DNA from: Talaromyces rugulosus
Taxonomy: Eukaryota > Ascomycota > Eurotiomycetes > Eurotiales > Trichocomaceae
Direction: 5' to 3'
Length of the DNA: 64,000 bases
Assembly (NCBI RefSeq): GCF_013368755.1
Contig: NC_049566.1
Location: forward strand, 1,736,001 to 1,800,000
Within the stretch, counting starts at the first letter, position 1. The number at the start of each line of letters is the position of its first letter. Under the pieces are notes generated by a model. That model saw nothing but the letters and a program-made list of their open reading frames with translations, did not search any database and had not been told where the DNA came from. Shown one piece after another: positions 1 to 11,411 of this stretch. The translations under genes were made by a program, and so were the position numbers.

Positions 1-23
1 TTTTTTTTCTAACGCGAATATAG

Positions 24-1620
24 ATTCTTCCGTGACTATGCGCCGTTGATGCCTATATTAGACCCTGCCACTACTCCGAATTCTTACTACGTGCAGTCCC
101 CCCTTCTATTCTGGACGATCCTTCTTGTCGCAAGTCGCAGCTATAGCAAGAACCCGACGCTGTTTACGGCTCTCAGACAGCCTGTTAATGATATGTTGCT
201 CCTATCATTGTCGACAAACGCGACGCCCGTGGCCAAAATCCAGTCGTTGATCCTTTTTCTTACCTGGCCTGTGCCAAAGATTGAGGTTTTATTCCCCTTT
301 AGCGGACTACTCCTCCACCTAGCGATGCAGAACGGCCTTCATATGCCCATGGCTAGTCATGAGTTTTCGCGATATGTTGCGATCCCCAAGGACAACCCAA
401 CCCAGACCGACAGAAGCCTGGCAAATATTGAAATGCAGCGACGGTCAGAACTATGGGCGCAGTGTATTGTTGTCTATCAGCGGTACGTGCAGAACCAAAA
501 TTGAAAGATGGGCAGAGAGCTTATACATCGTAGGACGTGTTTACAAAAAGGACAGCCGCCCCGGGCAATGCTAGACCTGGTCCCCGAATCCGGCCAAAAG
601 CTATGCCAGCGATTATCGCCGGCGCTGACGACACAGCTGAAATGTCTTGAGATTGTCAGTAAATGCTGCGTCTCGGTTTTTGTGCTTGGGGTACGCAACA
701 CATCGCCTGAGCATGAACGATCTTTGGGTATCATCATCCGGACATTTGAAAATCAGTTAAAAGACTTTCAGGAGTCTCTTCCGTCTAGTAAGAACATCCA
801 CTTTTCTTGGCGTCGTCATTAGCTAATATTTTCAGACGCTAATACGTTATACCCAACTATCGCGCGACTACAAATCCAAGTGTTTCACCTCTACAAAGAC
901 CTCAGCGGACCGCATGACGGCTGTTTCACACAGCTAGCAAGGACGGCATGCTCTGTGATTGAGCATGGCAAAATCCTATTCGACAAGCCAGAGACATACC
1001 CGTCATGTCCTATATTTATTGTCAACGCACTGGTTATTGCATGCTCGTCTCTGCTAAGGCTTCTAAAGAGTGTTGTTGCACGGGACCTGGATGTCGAGCA
1101 GGCCAAATCCTCCTTTTTCACGGGGATTAACCTGTTGAACGGCATTGCCGTCGATCCAAGCGACTTTCCGGCAAAGTGCTCACAGGCGTTTAGCCAGCTA
1201 TGGAGCAGTCCAAAGGCATTCCGCAAGGCTGACGGCACAGAGCACACGACGCTGCGCATCCGCAGTCGGTTGGTGATGGCGCCTCCTATTGATGTGATTT
1301 GGTGGTGGCGCGACGAAATGGGGTCTGAGCAGGGCCCGCGGTTTAACGATGAGGAAAAGACGGGTAGGTCAAAAACCGCATTTATATTGTTCATACATAT
1401 TGACTAACCGGGTTGTTTTTTTTTTTTCTCGACAGGAACTGCCGAGGATATTGAGATTCCAGCACCGGATCCATTCAACATGGACTCGGAATTTCATTTT
1501 CTTAATGACGAGTTTCTTGCCGACTTTGAGTGGGCAGTAAGCAGCGATTACCTGCTGCCGTCCGAGTCGTATTCGGACATTGCGTGGCCAATGTCGAATC
1601 CGATGTTGCCATCTCCCTGA
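24..1620 (+). CDS. Fungal-specific transcription factor, C-terminal part (5' end outside the window)
   Basis: The 3' part of a Zn2Cys6-type regulator: what remains is the middle homology region and the C-terminal tail. Bases 1-23 look like the end of an intron (T-run, CTAAC branch point, ATATAG acceptor), so the coding part starts at 24 inside a codon. Exons are 24-482, 534-787, 836-1363 and 1436-1620; the introns of 51, 48 and 72 nt all keep the frame, and the stop is TGA at 1618. The peptide has the stretches typical of this domain: FFRDYAPLMPILDP near the start, VYQRTCLQKGQPPRAML across the first splice, and LQIQVFHLYKD after the second. The C-terminus is acidic and aromatic (DSEFHFLNDEFLADFEW), as in activation domains. 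The DNA-binding zinc cluster would lie upstream of the window, so the target cannot be inferred. Family confidence is high; no ortholog is named. Confidence 0.85.
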
Positions 1621-4178
1621 GGGAAAATCAATAAGTAATCACTAATGCACCAGCCCGGAGGCAGGACGGTTCCGGTTCCCGATCCAACGACCAAGCATGA
1701 TTCCAAACAGGGCAGGCTTCTAGAAGGCAGAGAGCCATGTGTTTTTTTTTTTCCGGCCGGTTCCACAGCGGTTTGGGCGGGACATCAAGCGTGTTCTTCC
1801 ATCTTGCATGGATGATTGCAGACTCGCAAGCTACTGGCACTTGCATAGCACTAGTACAGTACTCATGGTCCATGCAGCACGCAGCACGCGAGATAGCCGA
1901 ATTAAGCCTATCTTTGGCCTGCGAGCTGACTCGCTACCAGCTGTTGATACGGTGCATATCCTGAATATGCCCCGAAGGTAACCGCATAGCATTCGCTGTA
2001 CTGTACCGGCTACAAGATAGCGCTAGATGTCGCGTCGGTGTACGTATCACAAGACGTGGCGCGGGATACTAATATCAAGCTTGCTTTAGTTATCTGTGCT
2101 AATGCATACGTACATGTATTGAACTTGATAGATTTTACAAAAAAAAAAAAACACTCAACAATTCAATAAACATGAACGGAGCAAAACATGAGGAATAAAG
2201 AAATTCACATGCAAAGCAAGCCAAGGATTCAAGCTTATCAGAGGCTAACCGGAAGTAGTCTAGCTGCGTAGGAGCTTAGAGTCGCCGCGCTAAACTAGGT
2301 ATTTCCAAATTAGGTTTACACTTCTCCACTCTAGTCTATTTAAGGTTAGACTTTACTCCTGGTATCGTCGTTTGAGTTCGGATTTTCTAGAACGAAAAAC
2401 CCCCAAATGGAATAGCGCCGAGGTCCGCAACCAGGAAATGGGCTCGTCGGAAAATATGTTGGCTCTGGTAGCACCAATAGGACGGAGAAGTGAGACATTG
2501 GACCTAAAATATTACCCTATTATCTGCGGCCGATATTAATAGGAACACGTACTACGACATACTAGTATAAAATGTCAATGTCGCGCGGTCCCACCTAGTT
2601 AGGGTAAGCGCCAGCTTTGACTTTTTCAAAGGATACGGGGTTGCATTCGATCCAGCTCGCTTGTGTGGATTATCTCATTCGGAGTATTCCCCAGTCGCAG
2701 AGGCTGATAGGTCCCTAGTCAAATGTGATTATCATATATTTCTTTCCCCCATACTATCTATCTTAGCCGGAACAGGCAGGAGACTGGCCGTGTGGCTGGC
2801 GATATGAGTCGAGAAGGCTGGGAGATACCGTCCGCCATGTGGAAGGAAAAAGTCAAACCCCGCATCGGTTCCGGGTTGTGTTCCTCCCCCCCCCCTCCCC
2901 CCCTTATTTATTATTGCTTGTCGAAAGTCGCATGTGACCAGTAGGATATCGCAATTCGATTTGGCAATTTGATACCGAGATCAGAAAATCGACATGGCCA
3001 ATGAGGGCGGGTACTATAACCGTGGCGGCAGGGTGGATCAAAGACACGCGATCTGCCAATGGATTTTTTTGTTAACTTCTTTTTTTGCGCTGTTGTTGCA
3101 TTGCATCCCATCATGGTAAAGCTAGGATTTTGCCGACCGGAGATGCGAGTCAGGGTCGAGTTAGGGTCGAGTTTTGTTGCACATCTAATCTAGGGTTGTG
3201 GCGAAACCTTGATTTGATTCACGGAGAAGAAGGCGAACTTGGTAAGTGGTAAAACTGTGTGGTACAGAGCACAGAGCAGACCGAGTCCAATATTATTGCC
3301 TCGGGCTCGTCTACTCCGTACTCTGTATTGGATTCGCTGATACGTTATTGGCCCCATCGAGGTGGTGTTTGGCAGTGGGGCCCGACCCGCCAGCCACTAA
3401 CACAACGACATGTTATCGATGGACCCACACTAGCGCATCCGATTTGGGCCTAATGGGGCGGGGTCCACTGCAGCATTGGCCAATGGCCGTTGAAAGGATT
3501 GCCTGTGCCACGGATTCTATATATAACCTAGGCCGCAACCGGACTAGCGCAGTATGCCCCCTGTGCTTTGCAATTTGCATCTTGTTCATGGCAGCTGTCA
3601 CTGTCAGTCTCCGGAGTCTTTCTTCTGTACCACGTTACCCAATTCCTGACAAACAAGGCCAGCCTTGTCGCGTGCCAGAATAAAGACAGGCCCTCTGTAC
3701 CATGGAACAAGCATGCGTTTGTCTCGCTCCTAAAAATACATGTTCATTGTCCTCTTTCCTACCAAGCTCCGCGCTAGATAGCTTAGCGTACCCCAGGTCT
3801 TATCAGGGAGAAAAGCATCTCGGATGAGACCGAAGAGGCGCTATCAGGTGACGAGCGCCGCTTCCAGTTGGCGTTACATCCACAAGCATCCCGCACCAAT
3901 AAAGTCTGTTTGATTGCTGGTTCGCGAAACAGGAAGGAGGCCACCGTTGCGACTGCCCCTTTGGCACTACTTGCTGTGATAAGGAAGGAGCGATCCACTG
4001 CAACATCTGCATGTCCATCGCGCCTGCCGTGCATCTGCGCAACGGCCCTATTTAGTATTTAGCTTCTTCCTCGCCCCGTCCCCTCTTTTTTCCTTCCTCC
4101 CTTCTTTCTTTCTCTCTCCCGTACGACTTCTTTCCCACCACTCTCGCTCTTGGATGTCTGGTTTTTGAATCAGCTGCC
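1621..4178. other. Long intergenic region with the OPT promoter
   Basis: About 2.5 kb without a credible gene; open frames here are short and lack splice support. It is AT-rich around 2080-2420 and has a C-run at 2886-2903. The right half should hold the promoter of the OPT transporter. Two hexamers fitting the CreA-type SYGGRG consensus are at 3375-3380 (GTGGGG) and 3458-3463 (GCGGGG). A TATATATAA-like stretch near 3519-3528 is about 650 bp from the ATG, so it would need a long leader to act as the TATA box. Confidence 0.5.
4061..4140 (+). promoter_or_regulatory. Pyrimidine-rich leader/core promoter of the OPT gene
   Basis: A nearly unbroken C/T tract from about 4061 to 4120 lies directly before the ATG at 4179. 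CT-rich tracts just upstream of or at the transcription start are typical of highly expressed fungal genes. That fits the strong C-ending codon bias of the gene that follows. The exact start site is not visible. Confidence 0.45.
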
Positions 4179-6554
4179 ATGGACGAGACTATCCAGGAAA
4201 AGGTCGCCGAGCCCACCGTGGCCGCAAAGGCTACCGGCGCCGACATTGGCGACGCTGAAGAGGCCATCAAGCATGTCAAGAACCTCAAGGCCCAGCACCA
4301 ATGGGACCCTAACCTGTCTGACGACATTTACGACGAGATCGACGAAGCTCTGCAGACCAACGATGGCACCGCCCAGGTTGGCATTGCCGCTGAGCTGCTC
4401 GAGAACTCGCCCTACCCCGAGGTCCGCGCTGCCGTGCCCAATGTCGACGAAGGTGGCCACAGCAACACCATCCGTGCCTGGGTCATTGGCATGGTCCTGG
4501 CCACCATCGGTTCCGGCCTGAACACCCTCTTCTCCATGCGCAGCCCTTACATCATCATTCCCAGTTACGTCGCCCAGGTCGTCGGTTTCCCCATCGGCAA
4601 GGCTTGGGAGTACTGGGTGCCCGCTTGGCAATTCACCTTCTTCGGTATCAAGTGCAACCTTAACCCCGGTCCATTCAGCAAGAAAGAGCACGCCATCACT
4701 GTCATCATGGCCAATGCCACCTTCAACGGTGGTGCTGCCTATGCTACTGACGTCTTGTTGGCCCAGCGCGCCTTTTACAAGGAGCGCTACGACTGGGGGT
4801 TTGAGATTCTTTTGGGTATCACAACCCAGATGCTGGGGTTCGGTATTGCTGGCTTCTTCACCCGCTTCCTCGTCCAGCCCTCCGCCATGATCTGGCCCCA
4901 GACCCTGATCAACTCCAGTTTGTTCAATGCTCTGCACGACCACCGCAGTCCCGACCCTGCCAAGACTAGCGGCTGGAAGATTGGCAAGTACCGTCTGTTC
5001 TTGTACACCATGATTGCCTCCTTTGTCTGGTACTGGTTCCCCGGCTTCATCGCTCCTTTCCTGAGTGTGTTTGCCTGGGTTACTTGGATCAAACCCGACA
5101 ACGTTGTCATCAACCAGCTCTTTGGCGGCTGGAGCGGTCTTTCTCTCATCCCCATGACCTTTGACTGGACCCAAATCTCTGGTTTCAACTTTTCGCCGCT
5201 CATTTCTCCCTGGTTCGGTATTGCCAACACCCTCATCGGTATGGTCTCCTGGTACTGGATCGTCGTTCTCGCCGTTCACTTCAAGGGCTTGTTCTATGCC
5301 AAGCACTTGCCCATCAGTGACTCGAACAGTTACGATAACACTGGTGCCGCGTACAACGTCAGCCGTATCCTCGACGCCGACGGCACCTTCAACCTCCAGA
5401 AATACAAGGACTACTCTCCTCTTTTCTTGTCCACCACTTTTGCCATCTGCTATGGTCTGTCTTTCGCCACCATTGTTGCTGTCGTTGTCCACACCACTCT
5501 CTTCCACGGAAAGGAGCTCTGGATCCGACTCAAAAACTTTGGCAAGGAAGAAGAGGACGTCCACGCCCGCCTGATGGGCCGTTTCAAGCCTGTTCCCCTG
5601 TGGTGGTATGGTGCCATCCTGCTGATCATGATCGGTGTTTCTCTGGGTGTTGTCCTCGGATACCCCACTCACCTGTCTTGGTGGGCGTTTTTCATCTCCA
5701 TCATCGTCGCTGCTGTCTGGTTCATCCCCATCGGTATTGTGCAGGCCACCACCAACATTCAGATTGGTCTCAACGTCTTCACCGAGTTCATGGTTGGTTA
5801 CATGCAGCCTGGCCGCCCCATGGCCATGATGCTGTTCAAGACCTACGGCTACATTGGTATGTTGCAGGGTCTTTTCTTCTGTCAGGATATGAAGCTTGGT
5901 CACTACATGAAGGTCCCCCCTCGTGTAACCTTTGCTGCCCAGATGATTGCCACTTTGTGGACTTCGATCGTCCAGATCGCCGTCATGAATTGGGCTTTGG
6001 GTGCCATCACCGATGTGTGCAGTCAAGACCAGATCAACCACTTCAGTTGTCCCAACGGCCGTGTCTTCTTCAACGCCTCAGTTATCTGGGGTGCCATTGG
6101 ACCTAAGAGAATTTTCTCACCGGGTGCCATCTACTCGCCCATGCTCTGGTTCTTCCTTGCCGGCTTCATCCTCCCCGTGCTCATCTACCTTGGCGCTCGC
6201 GCCTTCCCCAAATCTCCCATTCGCTTCATGAACGCCCCAATCATCTTTGGTGGTGCTGGTCTTATTCCTCCGGCTACCCCGCTCAACTACTTGGCCTGGG
6301 GAATTGTCGGCTACATCTTTAACAAATTTATCAAGAACCGCTGGCGCGGTTGGTGGATGTACTACAACTACGTTTTCAGTGCTGGACTTGACGTCGGCCT
6401 GGCCTTGTGTACCATTCTCATCTTCGTCGCTCTTCAGCTCTGGAACCACGAGATGACCAGTTGGTGGGGAACCGATATCGCGGCCAACACACTGGATGCC
6501 TCGTACAGCGCCATTCAGGTTACTGGCGAGAAATTCGGCCCGGCGACTTGGTAG
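4179..6554 (+). CDS. OPT-family oligopeptide transporter
   Basis: Proton-coupled plasma-membrane importer of small peptides, or related compounds, of the OPT family. A single exon of 791 codons, the usual size for fungal OPTs. A soluble acidic N-terminus of about 95 residues carries the family motif SPYPEVRA (77-84). About 14-16 hydrophobic segments follow. The hallmark NPGPFSKKEH lies at about 162-171, and the other family signature, here KVPPR (usually KIPPR), lies near residue 576. The start at 4179 sits directly after the CT-rich leader. Codon use is strongly biased to C-ending codons, unlike most neighbours, which suggests high expression. This bias also creates a long spurious antisense frame. 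Substrate is unknown: fungal OPTs carry tetra/pentapeptides, glutathione or siderophore-like compounds. It converges on the esterase gene, with stops 259 bp apart. Confidence 0.95.
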   Translation: MDETIQEKVAEPTVAAKATGADIGDAEEAIKHVKNLKAQHQWDPNLSDDIYDEIDEALQTNDGTAQVGIAAELLENSPYPEVRAAVPNVDEGGHSNTIRAWVIGMVLATIGSGLNTLFSMRSPYIIIPSYVAQVVGFPIGKAWEYWVPAWQFTFFGIKCNLNPGPFSKKEHAITVIMANATFNGGAAYATDVLLAQRAFYKERYDWGFEILLGITTQMLGFGIAGFFTRFLVQPSAMIWPQTLINSSLFNALHDHRSPDPAKTSGWKIGKYRLFLYTMIASFVWYWFPGFIAPFLSVFAWVTWIKPDNVVINQLFGGWSGLSLIPMTFDWTQISGFNFSPLISPWFGIANTLIGMVSWYWIVVLAVHFKGLFYAKHLPISDSNSYDNTGAAYNVSRILDADGTFNLQKYKDYSPLFLSTTFAICYGLSFATIVAVVVHTTLFHGKELWIRLKNFGKEEEDVHARLMGRFKPVPLWWYGAILLIMIGVSLGVVLGYPTHLSWWAFFISIIVAAVWFIPIGIVQATTNIQIGLNVFTEFMVGYMQPGRPMAMMLFKTYGYIGMLQGLFFCQDMKLGHYMKVPPRVTFAAQMIATLWTSIVQIAVMNWALGAITDVCSQDQINHFSCPNGRVFFNASVIWGAIGPKRIFSPGAIYSPMLWFFLAGFILPVLIYLGARAFPKSPIRFMNAPIIFGGAGLIPPATPLNYLAWGIVGYIFNKFIKNRWRGWWMYYNYVFSAGLDVGLALCTILIFVALQLWNHEMTSWWGTDIAANTLDASYSAIQVTGEKFGPATW

Positions 6555-6813
6555 TTGCCGGATTCAACTAGGTCGACAATAAGGCAAAGTGACGGGTGCA
6601 GTGGTGCACGATATTATGAGTGGTGGTCATTTTGATTTAATCCTCTGGGAGGAAAATATGTAGTTAATTAATGCGATGACGATCTGGCTGCCTTTAATTA
6701 CACCCTCTCTGTATGTCTCCAGTCGTATTCAATTCAGTTTGTACAAATTCAGTTCAATGTTTCGAAACGATCATTTATATACATGTATCTGGTTTACGTC
6801 TCACTTTAGATAT

Positions 6814-7988
6814 CTAGGGTTTCTGGTTCTTCCGGAAGAAATCCAGAATCATAGGCGTCGCGTCAATACTGACAGGGCCGTCGCCGTGGGCCTCGCTATC
6901 CGAGTTTGGCGTGGTCGAGGGCCAGTCATGGTCCATGCCGCTGATCAGATAGCCCGTGACCACATCTGTGCCGTTCACCTGGTACAGCGTCTGCTGCGTG
7001 TCGTCGTGGCCTTGCAGTGTGCTGACTTGCGGCTTGTAGTCCGATGGACAGCCGTTTCGCTGGCCCCATGCTGCGAGCCAGTCCGGAATTTGCGGTAGAG
7101 GGCCACCGGAGCCGTCATCGGTTGGTTGATAGGGGATCTATCATTTATCAGCATTGAAAACAAACATGATTTTGTGTGTGAGACACAGAGAGAGAGAGAG
7201 AGAAATACCGTGCCATCATTCGACCCATGAAACTCCATAATCGGCAACGGCGATCTCGCCGGACTACACCCATCATCCTCATCCTCAACGACATCCGTAT
7301 AAAATGCACCGGAACAAGCCGCAAAAGCAGCAAAATCATCGCCATGGCCCGGTGAACAAGCAAGTGTGCCCACGAACCCGCCGCCGTTGGATTTTCCGAC
7401 TGCGTAGATGCGCGACGAGTCGATGCAGAATTGGGTGCGCAGGTGGGCGATTAGGTCGGTGGTGAAGACTTTGTCGGAGACGCCGGCGACTGCGTACGAG
7501 GGGCCTTCCCAGGATTTCTGTTCTCGTTAGTCCTGGATTCGTTTTTTCTGGTGTATGGTTGTAATATGGAAAAAGAAAACTCACGTTGACTCCGTTCGGC
7601 CACACGGTTATGTGGTCGTTGTTCCAGGTCGTGTTATCCAGACGATCGAGCGCACGCTGTTTCTCCGAAGTGCCGTGGTTTCCATGGTAGGAGATAATCA
7701 ATGGTGTTTGCGTGTTCTAAAAAAAAAGAAAAAAAGAAAAAACCCATTAGAAAATTTTTCTTCCTTCGTCAAGGATTTGGTTCAGCAGGGGGGAAATACC
7801 TCGTCATAGTTCGGAGGCAGATATACATCGTACGTCCGCGTGCCTCCACTACTCTCGATGCTTTTGCCCGTATGCGTCTGGCCGGCGAAATCGCGCTCAA
7901 TACCGCAGCCGCTCGTGTCAGCTGCAGCAATAAGTTGCAGATGGATGCTGCTTCCGACGAGGAAGTTTAGTAGAGAAGAGTGACGCAT
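6814..7988 (-). CDS. Secreted feruloyl esterase-like CE1 enzyme (alpha/beta hydrolase)
   Basis: Likely releases ferulic or similar acids from plant cell-wall xylan or pectin, acting outside the cell. Exons on the minus strand are 7988-7800, 7716-7585, 7517-7209 and 7137-6814; all three introns are phase 0, giving 317 aa. A signal peptide covers about residues 1-23 (hydrophobic run ending LIAAADTSGCG). The mature start CGIERDF and the RTYDVYLPPNYDE block are typical of the PHB-depolymerase/feruloyl esterase branch of CE1. The nucleophile Ser150 lies in GKSNGG. Asp208 (HGSNDGT) and His280 (GMDHDWPS) fit the other triad positions. Intron 3 contains a perfect (AG)8 at 7187-7202. It could instead be an acetylxylan esterase or PHB depolymerase; CE1 membership is firmer than the substrate. 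Confidence 0.88.
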
Positions 7989-8906
7989 GGTGTTTGTCTT
8001 CTAGAGAGTAATAATAGGTATATCAACGAAGAAAAGGGCCAGGGTCCAGATAGCAGGAAGCCTAAATATGATACAATTGGAAAAATCTAAATCTTACATT
8101 TGAATTTTGAGTGCCCCTTGCATTATTCATGATTCCAGAAAAACAGAGCAATGCCAAGAGTCGATTACTGTCGATTACTGTCGATCACAGACGAAAGCGA
8201 GCAAATGAATGGATAGTACTTCGTACATGGAGCTCAACCATCGGCGTTGCAAATTAACGTTTACGAACCATTCCCAAAAGCGGACATGATCACGAACCTA
8301 GCAGTTTCTGTTTTGGGAAATCTGTTGCCGAAAATAGATGGGGGCTCCTTTTTTAGGCGGTTCAACCAATAATAATGTCCTAATATGGACGGACTATAGC
8401 CATTATTATGGAGACCGGGCTGGCCTGTTTCGGCTCGGAAGAAGCGAAAAGTGGGGTTTAGTCGGTAGAGTGATGTCACTGCATAGATATTCGTATAAAA
8501 GTGGCCCAAGTCTGTCGCATGGGGCTGCATTATGGGTTTTGCCAGCCAAGGGTCTGTCTTACAGTCAGTCAGATTTGTTTGTAATGCTGGATGAGTAATA
8601 TATGCACGTTCTTGAGCTGATGTCTTGAGCTGATGTGGTGAGAGCTAAACTGGCTGATTCATCAATTGACAAGTGGCGCCTTTAGCATTGGTCTGTTATC
8701 GTTGATATACTATTACACGTAAGATATCGATAATATTATAAATATTTTTATTCCATTTACGTAAAATGAGGTGTTGATGCCAAATGAACATTTTTCATGA
8801 GTTTGTTTTCATCATTGATATATAATGTTGTATTAACCATTCATCCATATTCACGGCAATTCCCAATTTCGCATAACCAGATACAAAATCAAAAATTAAC
8901 CTGTCT
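7989..8906. other. Intergenic region with two short tandem repeats
   Basis: It holds the esterase promoter and the 3' flank of the MFS gene. There are three units of TCGATTACTG at 8161-8190 (the third imperfect) and two exact 13-bp units CTTGAGCTGATGT at 8611-8636. One TCAATTGA palindrome lies at 8662-8669. No gene is seen. Confidence 0.6.
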
Positions 8907-10616
8907 TCAGCTATCAAATAAAAAGTCTAACCGCTTGTTCCCCAGATCATTCGTCGTCTCCAGATACGTTGCCTTTTCTTGTGAATTCATACTATCCCAC
9001 TGCTTCTTCTTCCATTGATTCCTTGCCACATAGTACGCCTTTGATAGGACATAGACGACAATAGCAGCCACATTTATCGCAATAAGCTGCGAATTACCGC
9101 GACGATAGTTCGGCTTATCATCCGAGCGGTATATATTGGAAGACGCGATTCCGGAAAGCTGAATGGTAATGTTGAACAGCGCAGCGCTCACTGCCCGGGT
9201 TCGAACAGAGTTACTCAACCGCGAACACCAGCCGACTTGCGCGGCTTGCGGAGATGGCCAGCCTAGCAGAATAAACGAGACTGCATAGAGTCCCCAATTC
9301 GACAGTTTCCCAGCCGAGGTATACAGAACAATAAGAAGCGGGAGAGACCAAATCTGGGAGAAAAGACCGAATAGTGAGATCTGGTGGAATCGTTCAGTTA
9401 ACTCGGTGATAATCAGCAGATTGATCGCTGCAAACACAGTAACAGGTATCGAAAGCAGCGTTGTTTGAAATGTAGTAAAGCCAATACCCTTGAGAGAAAG
9501 AGTAAGGTATGCCTTTGGCGGTGCAGTGGGTATCTCGAACAGGATGCCGATGAGATAGATGGGCCATAAATCGTAGTCCTTTAAGCTTTGCCACAGCATC
9601 TTCAGTGATAACGCCTGGCGATTGTGCATATCGCCCTTGGAAGGATCGTCACGTAGCACTCGATTGACGATGATCTTTTCCTCCCTTTCCGTGAAATACC
9701 CTTTGGGGTTCCACCGGGTTTTTGTCTGCGTTGGGCCCGGCACGAGAAAAAAGAAACTGAGGAAACCGATGACGATACTGATAAGGGCTTCGATCAGGAA
9801 AAGCCATCGCCAACCCTCACGTCCGGCCACACCCTCCATGTGCAATACGCCATAGGCGATAAATGACGCTATCACACCAGAAATCGAATCTGTGAACCAG
9901 AACAGTGCCAGTCGAAAGGGCATTTCCGACTTGGTGTAGAAATACGACAAGTAAAGAATCGAATCCGGGATAAATCCGCCCATGAACAATCCGATAAAGA
10001 ACCGGCAGGCAAAGAACCCAGCCCGGTTGTGCATGAAGAATTGGCCGCCAGATGCCAAACTCCAAATAATAATTTGAACTGGAATCCATCGATCAGGCCC
10101 TAACCTCTTGCCAACCATCTGTGACGGGATCTCGGCAATGAGGAATCCAATGCGGTACATGTTCTGGGCGTTGTTGTAATCGTCGGTGCTCAGGTTGAGA
10201 TCGTCTAGCAAGTTACCGGCTGCTGCATTGGCCAAGTTCCCTCGGTCCAGATTCAAGCTAAAGAACATCACCAGTATCCATAGTAATATTAACCAGTCAG
10301 TCTTTCGTCGCACTCTAGCTTCCTCGCGGTACGTCCATCTTTCTTCAATGTCGAATCGGTGGAGGTTCTCGTATTTTGGCTGCGGTATGTAGTATTTCTG
10401 CAGCACTGGATCGTCAAATACACTCCGGACTGTGGCAATGGCATCTGGGTCATAGTTTCTGCGGCGCGAAAAAAGAGACGACAGCACCGATTGATATTCG
10501 GGTGTCTCCTCCGGCTCGACAAGAGTCACAATAGCTGGGTCCTTGGGGTTGGTATCGTCAACAGCAGGCAAGTCGGACTGAGACACGGACGCCTCTTTTA
10601 CAGTCGGAGATGCCAT
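8907..10616 (-). CDS. MFS transporter, anion:cation symporter (allantoate permease-like) family
   Basis: Predicted 12-TM plasma-membrane proton symporter of the fungal ACS/Dal5-Tna1-like MFS branch, whose members carry organic anions and vitamins. Intronless, 569 aa from the ATG at 10616. A non-ATG extension of nine codons is possible but not needed. The cytosolic N-terminus is about 115 residues, then TM1 with DWLILLWILVMFFSLNLDRGNLANA. Family features are the LDRGN block, the NMYRIGFLIAEIPSQM segment in TM2-3, and the GREGWRWLFLIEA block before TM6. It is transcribed away from the lyase gene, sharing a 795-bp region that must hold both promoters. That pairing, with the sulfatase downstream of the lyase, suggests import of an acidic sugar or oligosaccharide. 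The substrate is inferred from context only. Confidence 0.9.
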   Translation of the reverse strand: MASPTVKEASVSQSDLPAVDDTNPKDPAIVTLVEPEETPEYQSVLSSLFSRRRNYDPDAIATVRSVFDDPVLQKYYIPQPKYENLHRFDIEERWTYREEARVRRKTDWLILLWILVMFFSLNLDRGNLANAAAGNLLDDLNLSTDDYNNAQNMYRIGFLIAEIPSQMVGKRLGPDRWIPVQIIIWSLASGGQFFMHNRAGFFACRFFIGLFMGGFIPDSILYLSYFYTKSEMPFRLALFWFTDSISGVIASFIAYGVLHMEGVAGREGWRWLFLIEALISIVIGFLSFFFLVPGPTQTKTRWNPKGYFTEREEKIIVNRVLRDDPSKGDMHNRQALSLKMLWQSLKDYDLWPIYLIGILFEIPTAPPKAYLTLSLKGIGFTTFQTTLLSIPVTVFAAINLLIITELTERFHQISLFGLFSQIWSLPLLIVLYTSAGKLSNWGLYAVSFILLGWPSPQAAQVGWCSRLSNSVRTRAVSAALFNITIQLSGIASSNIYRSDDKPNYRRGNSQLIAINVAAIVVYVLSKAYYVARNQWKKKQWDSMNSQEKATYLETTNDLGNKRLDFLFDS

Positions 10617-11411
10617 GGCTATGCCAGAAGCACCCAAGTCCAAACTGACTTAAATGTAAAAGATTTCAGGGTTGTCGCTTCTGGTCGGGCCATGTCCGCA
10701 ACGACCGGAATATAAATATGGTAAAATCCAGAGCTCCGGTACCAACACCGCAAGACCGGATAATTTCCATGTAAATAAAATTTACCTGAACGCGTGCTTG
10801 GAGCAAGCCATGATGCCATTCACGTGGCTAGCAAACTAGCCCTAATAGCGGCAAACTGTGTAGCATGACTTGCTAGAGAATATGCGGCATCGGCCTGTCG
10901 CCTTTATTATTGCTATCTTGGACTGTCAAAATCTCTTTAGAATAATTGTGTTATCAATTTAACTAGCGCCCCGCGTTGTTAATGTTTACGCGTTGGTTAG
11001 CTGCGCTCGTCATCTAAGTGCGCATGGCATCAACCCTGACTAAACTCGAACAGCGGCACGTACCGCTCAAGCACATGCAATGATCTCTAAATGTTCATAT
11101 CTAGAGAAAACTGTCGCTCACATTGGTGGAAAAATAAACTAAGTTTAAATTTCGAGTTTTTTTTTTCAGAGTGGAGATCAATACTTGGTCATCCATCCAT
11201 TCTTTTCATCAATTCAATGTTGACTAACGGTTGACTTATCCTGTTGATATGACTCAAATCAACATTGGTACCTAGTTCACTTCCAGGTGTTTTTGACTAA
11301 GTTTGATTGATAAAACAGCCAGCTAGTCTTGTGTCACCGGTGAATTTTACAAGACCTACGCTGGTCAATACAAGAGAAAGGGCCTTGGAAATCACTATCA
11401 AATAAATAACC
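10617..11411. promoter_or_regulatory. Shared divergent promoter of the MFS transporter and the lyase
   Basis: The two genes start 795 bp apart, head to head. CGG/CCG triplets at about 10731-10748 and 10753-10758 are of the kind bound by Zn2Cys6 regulators, but no defined palindrome is clear. TTGAC occurs twice within 15 bp near 11220-11237. A T-run lies at about 11157-11167. The arrangement suggests co-regulation; the regulator is not visible here. Confidence 0.4.

Noticed and set aside
4170..6041. 623-codon open frame antisense to the OPT gene
   Set aside because: It mirrors the C-ending codon bias of the OPT gene, which removes stop codons from the opposite strand. The peptide is low-complexity (Asp/Glu/Gly/Val) with no motif.
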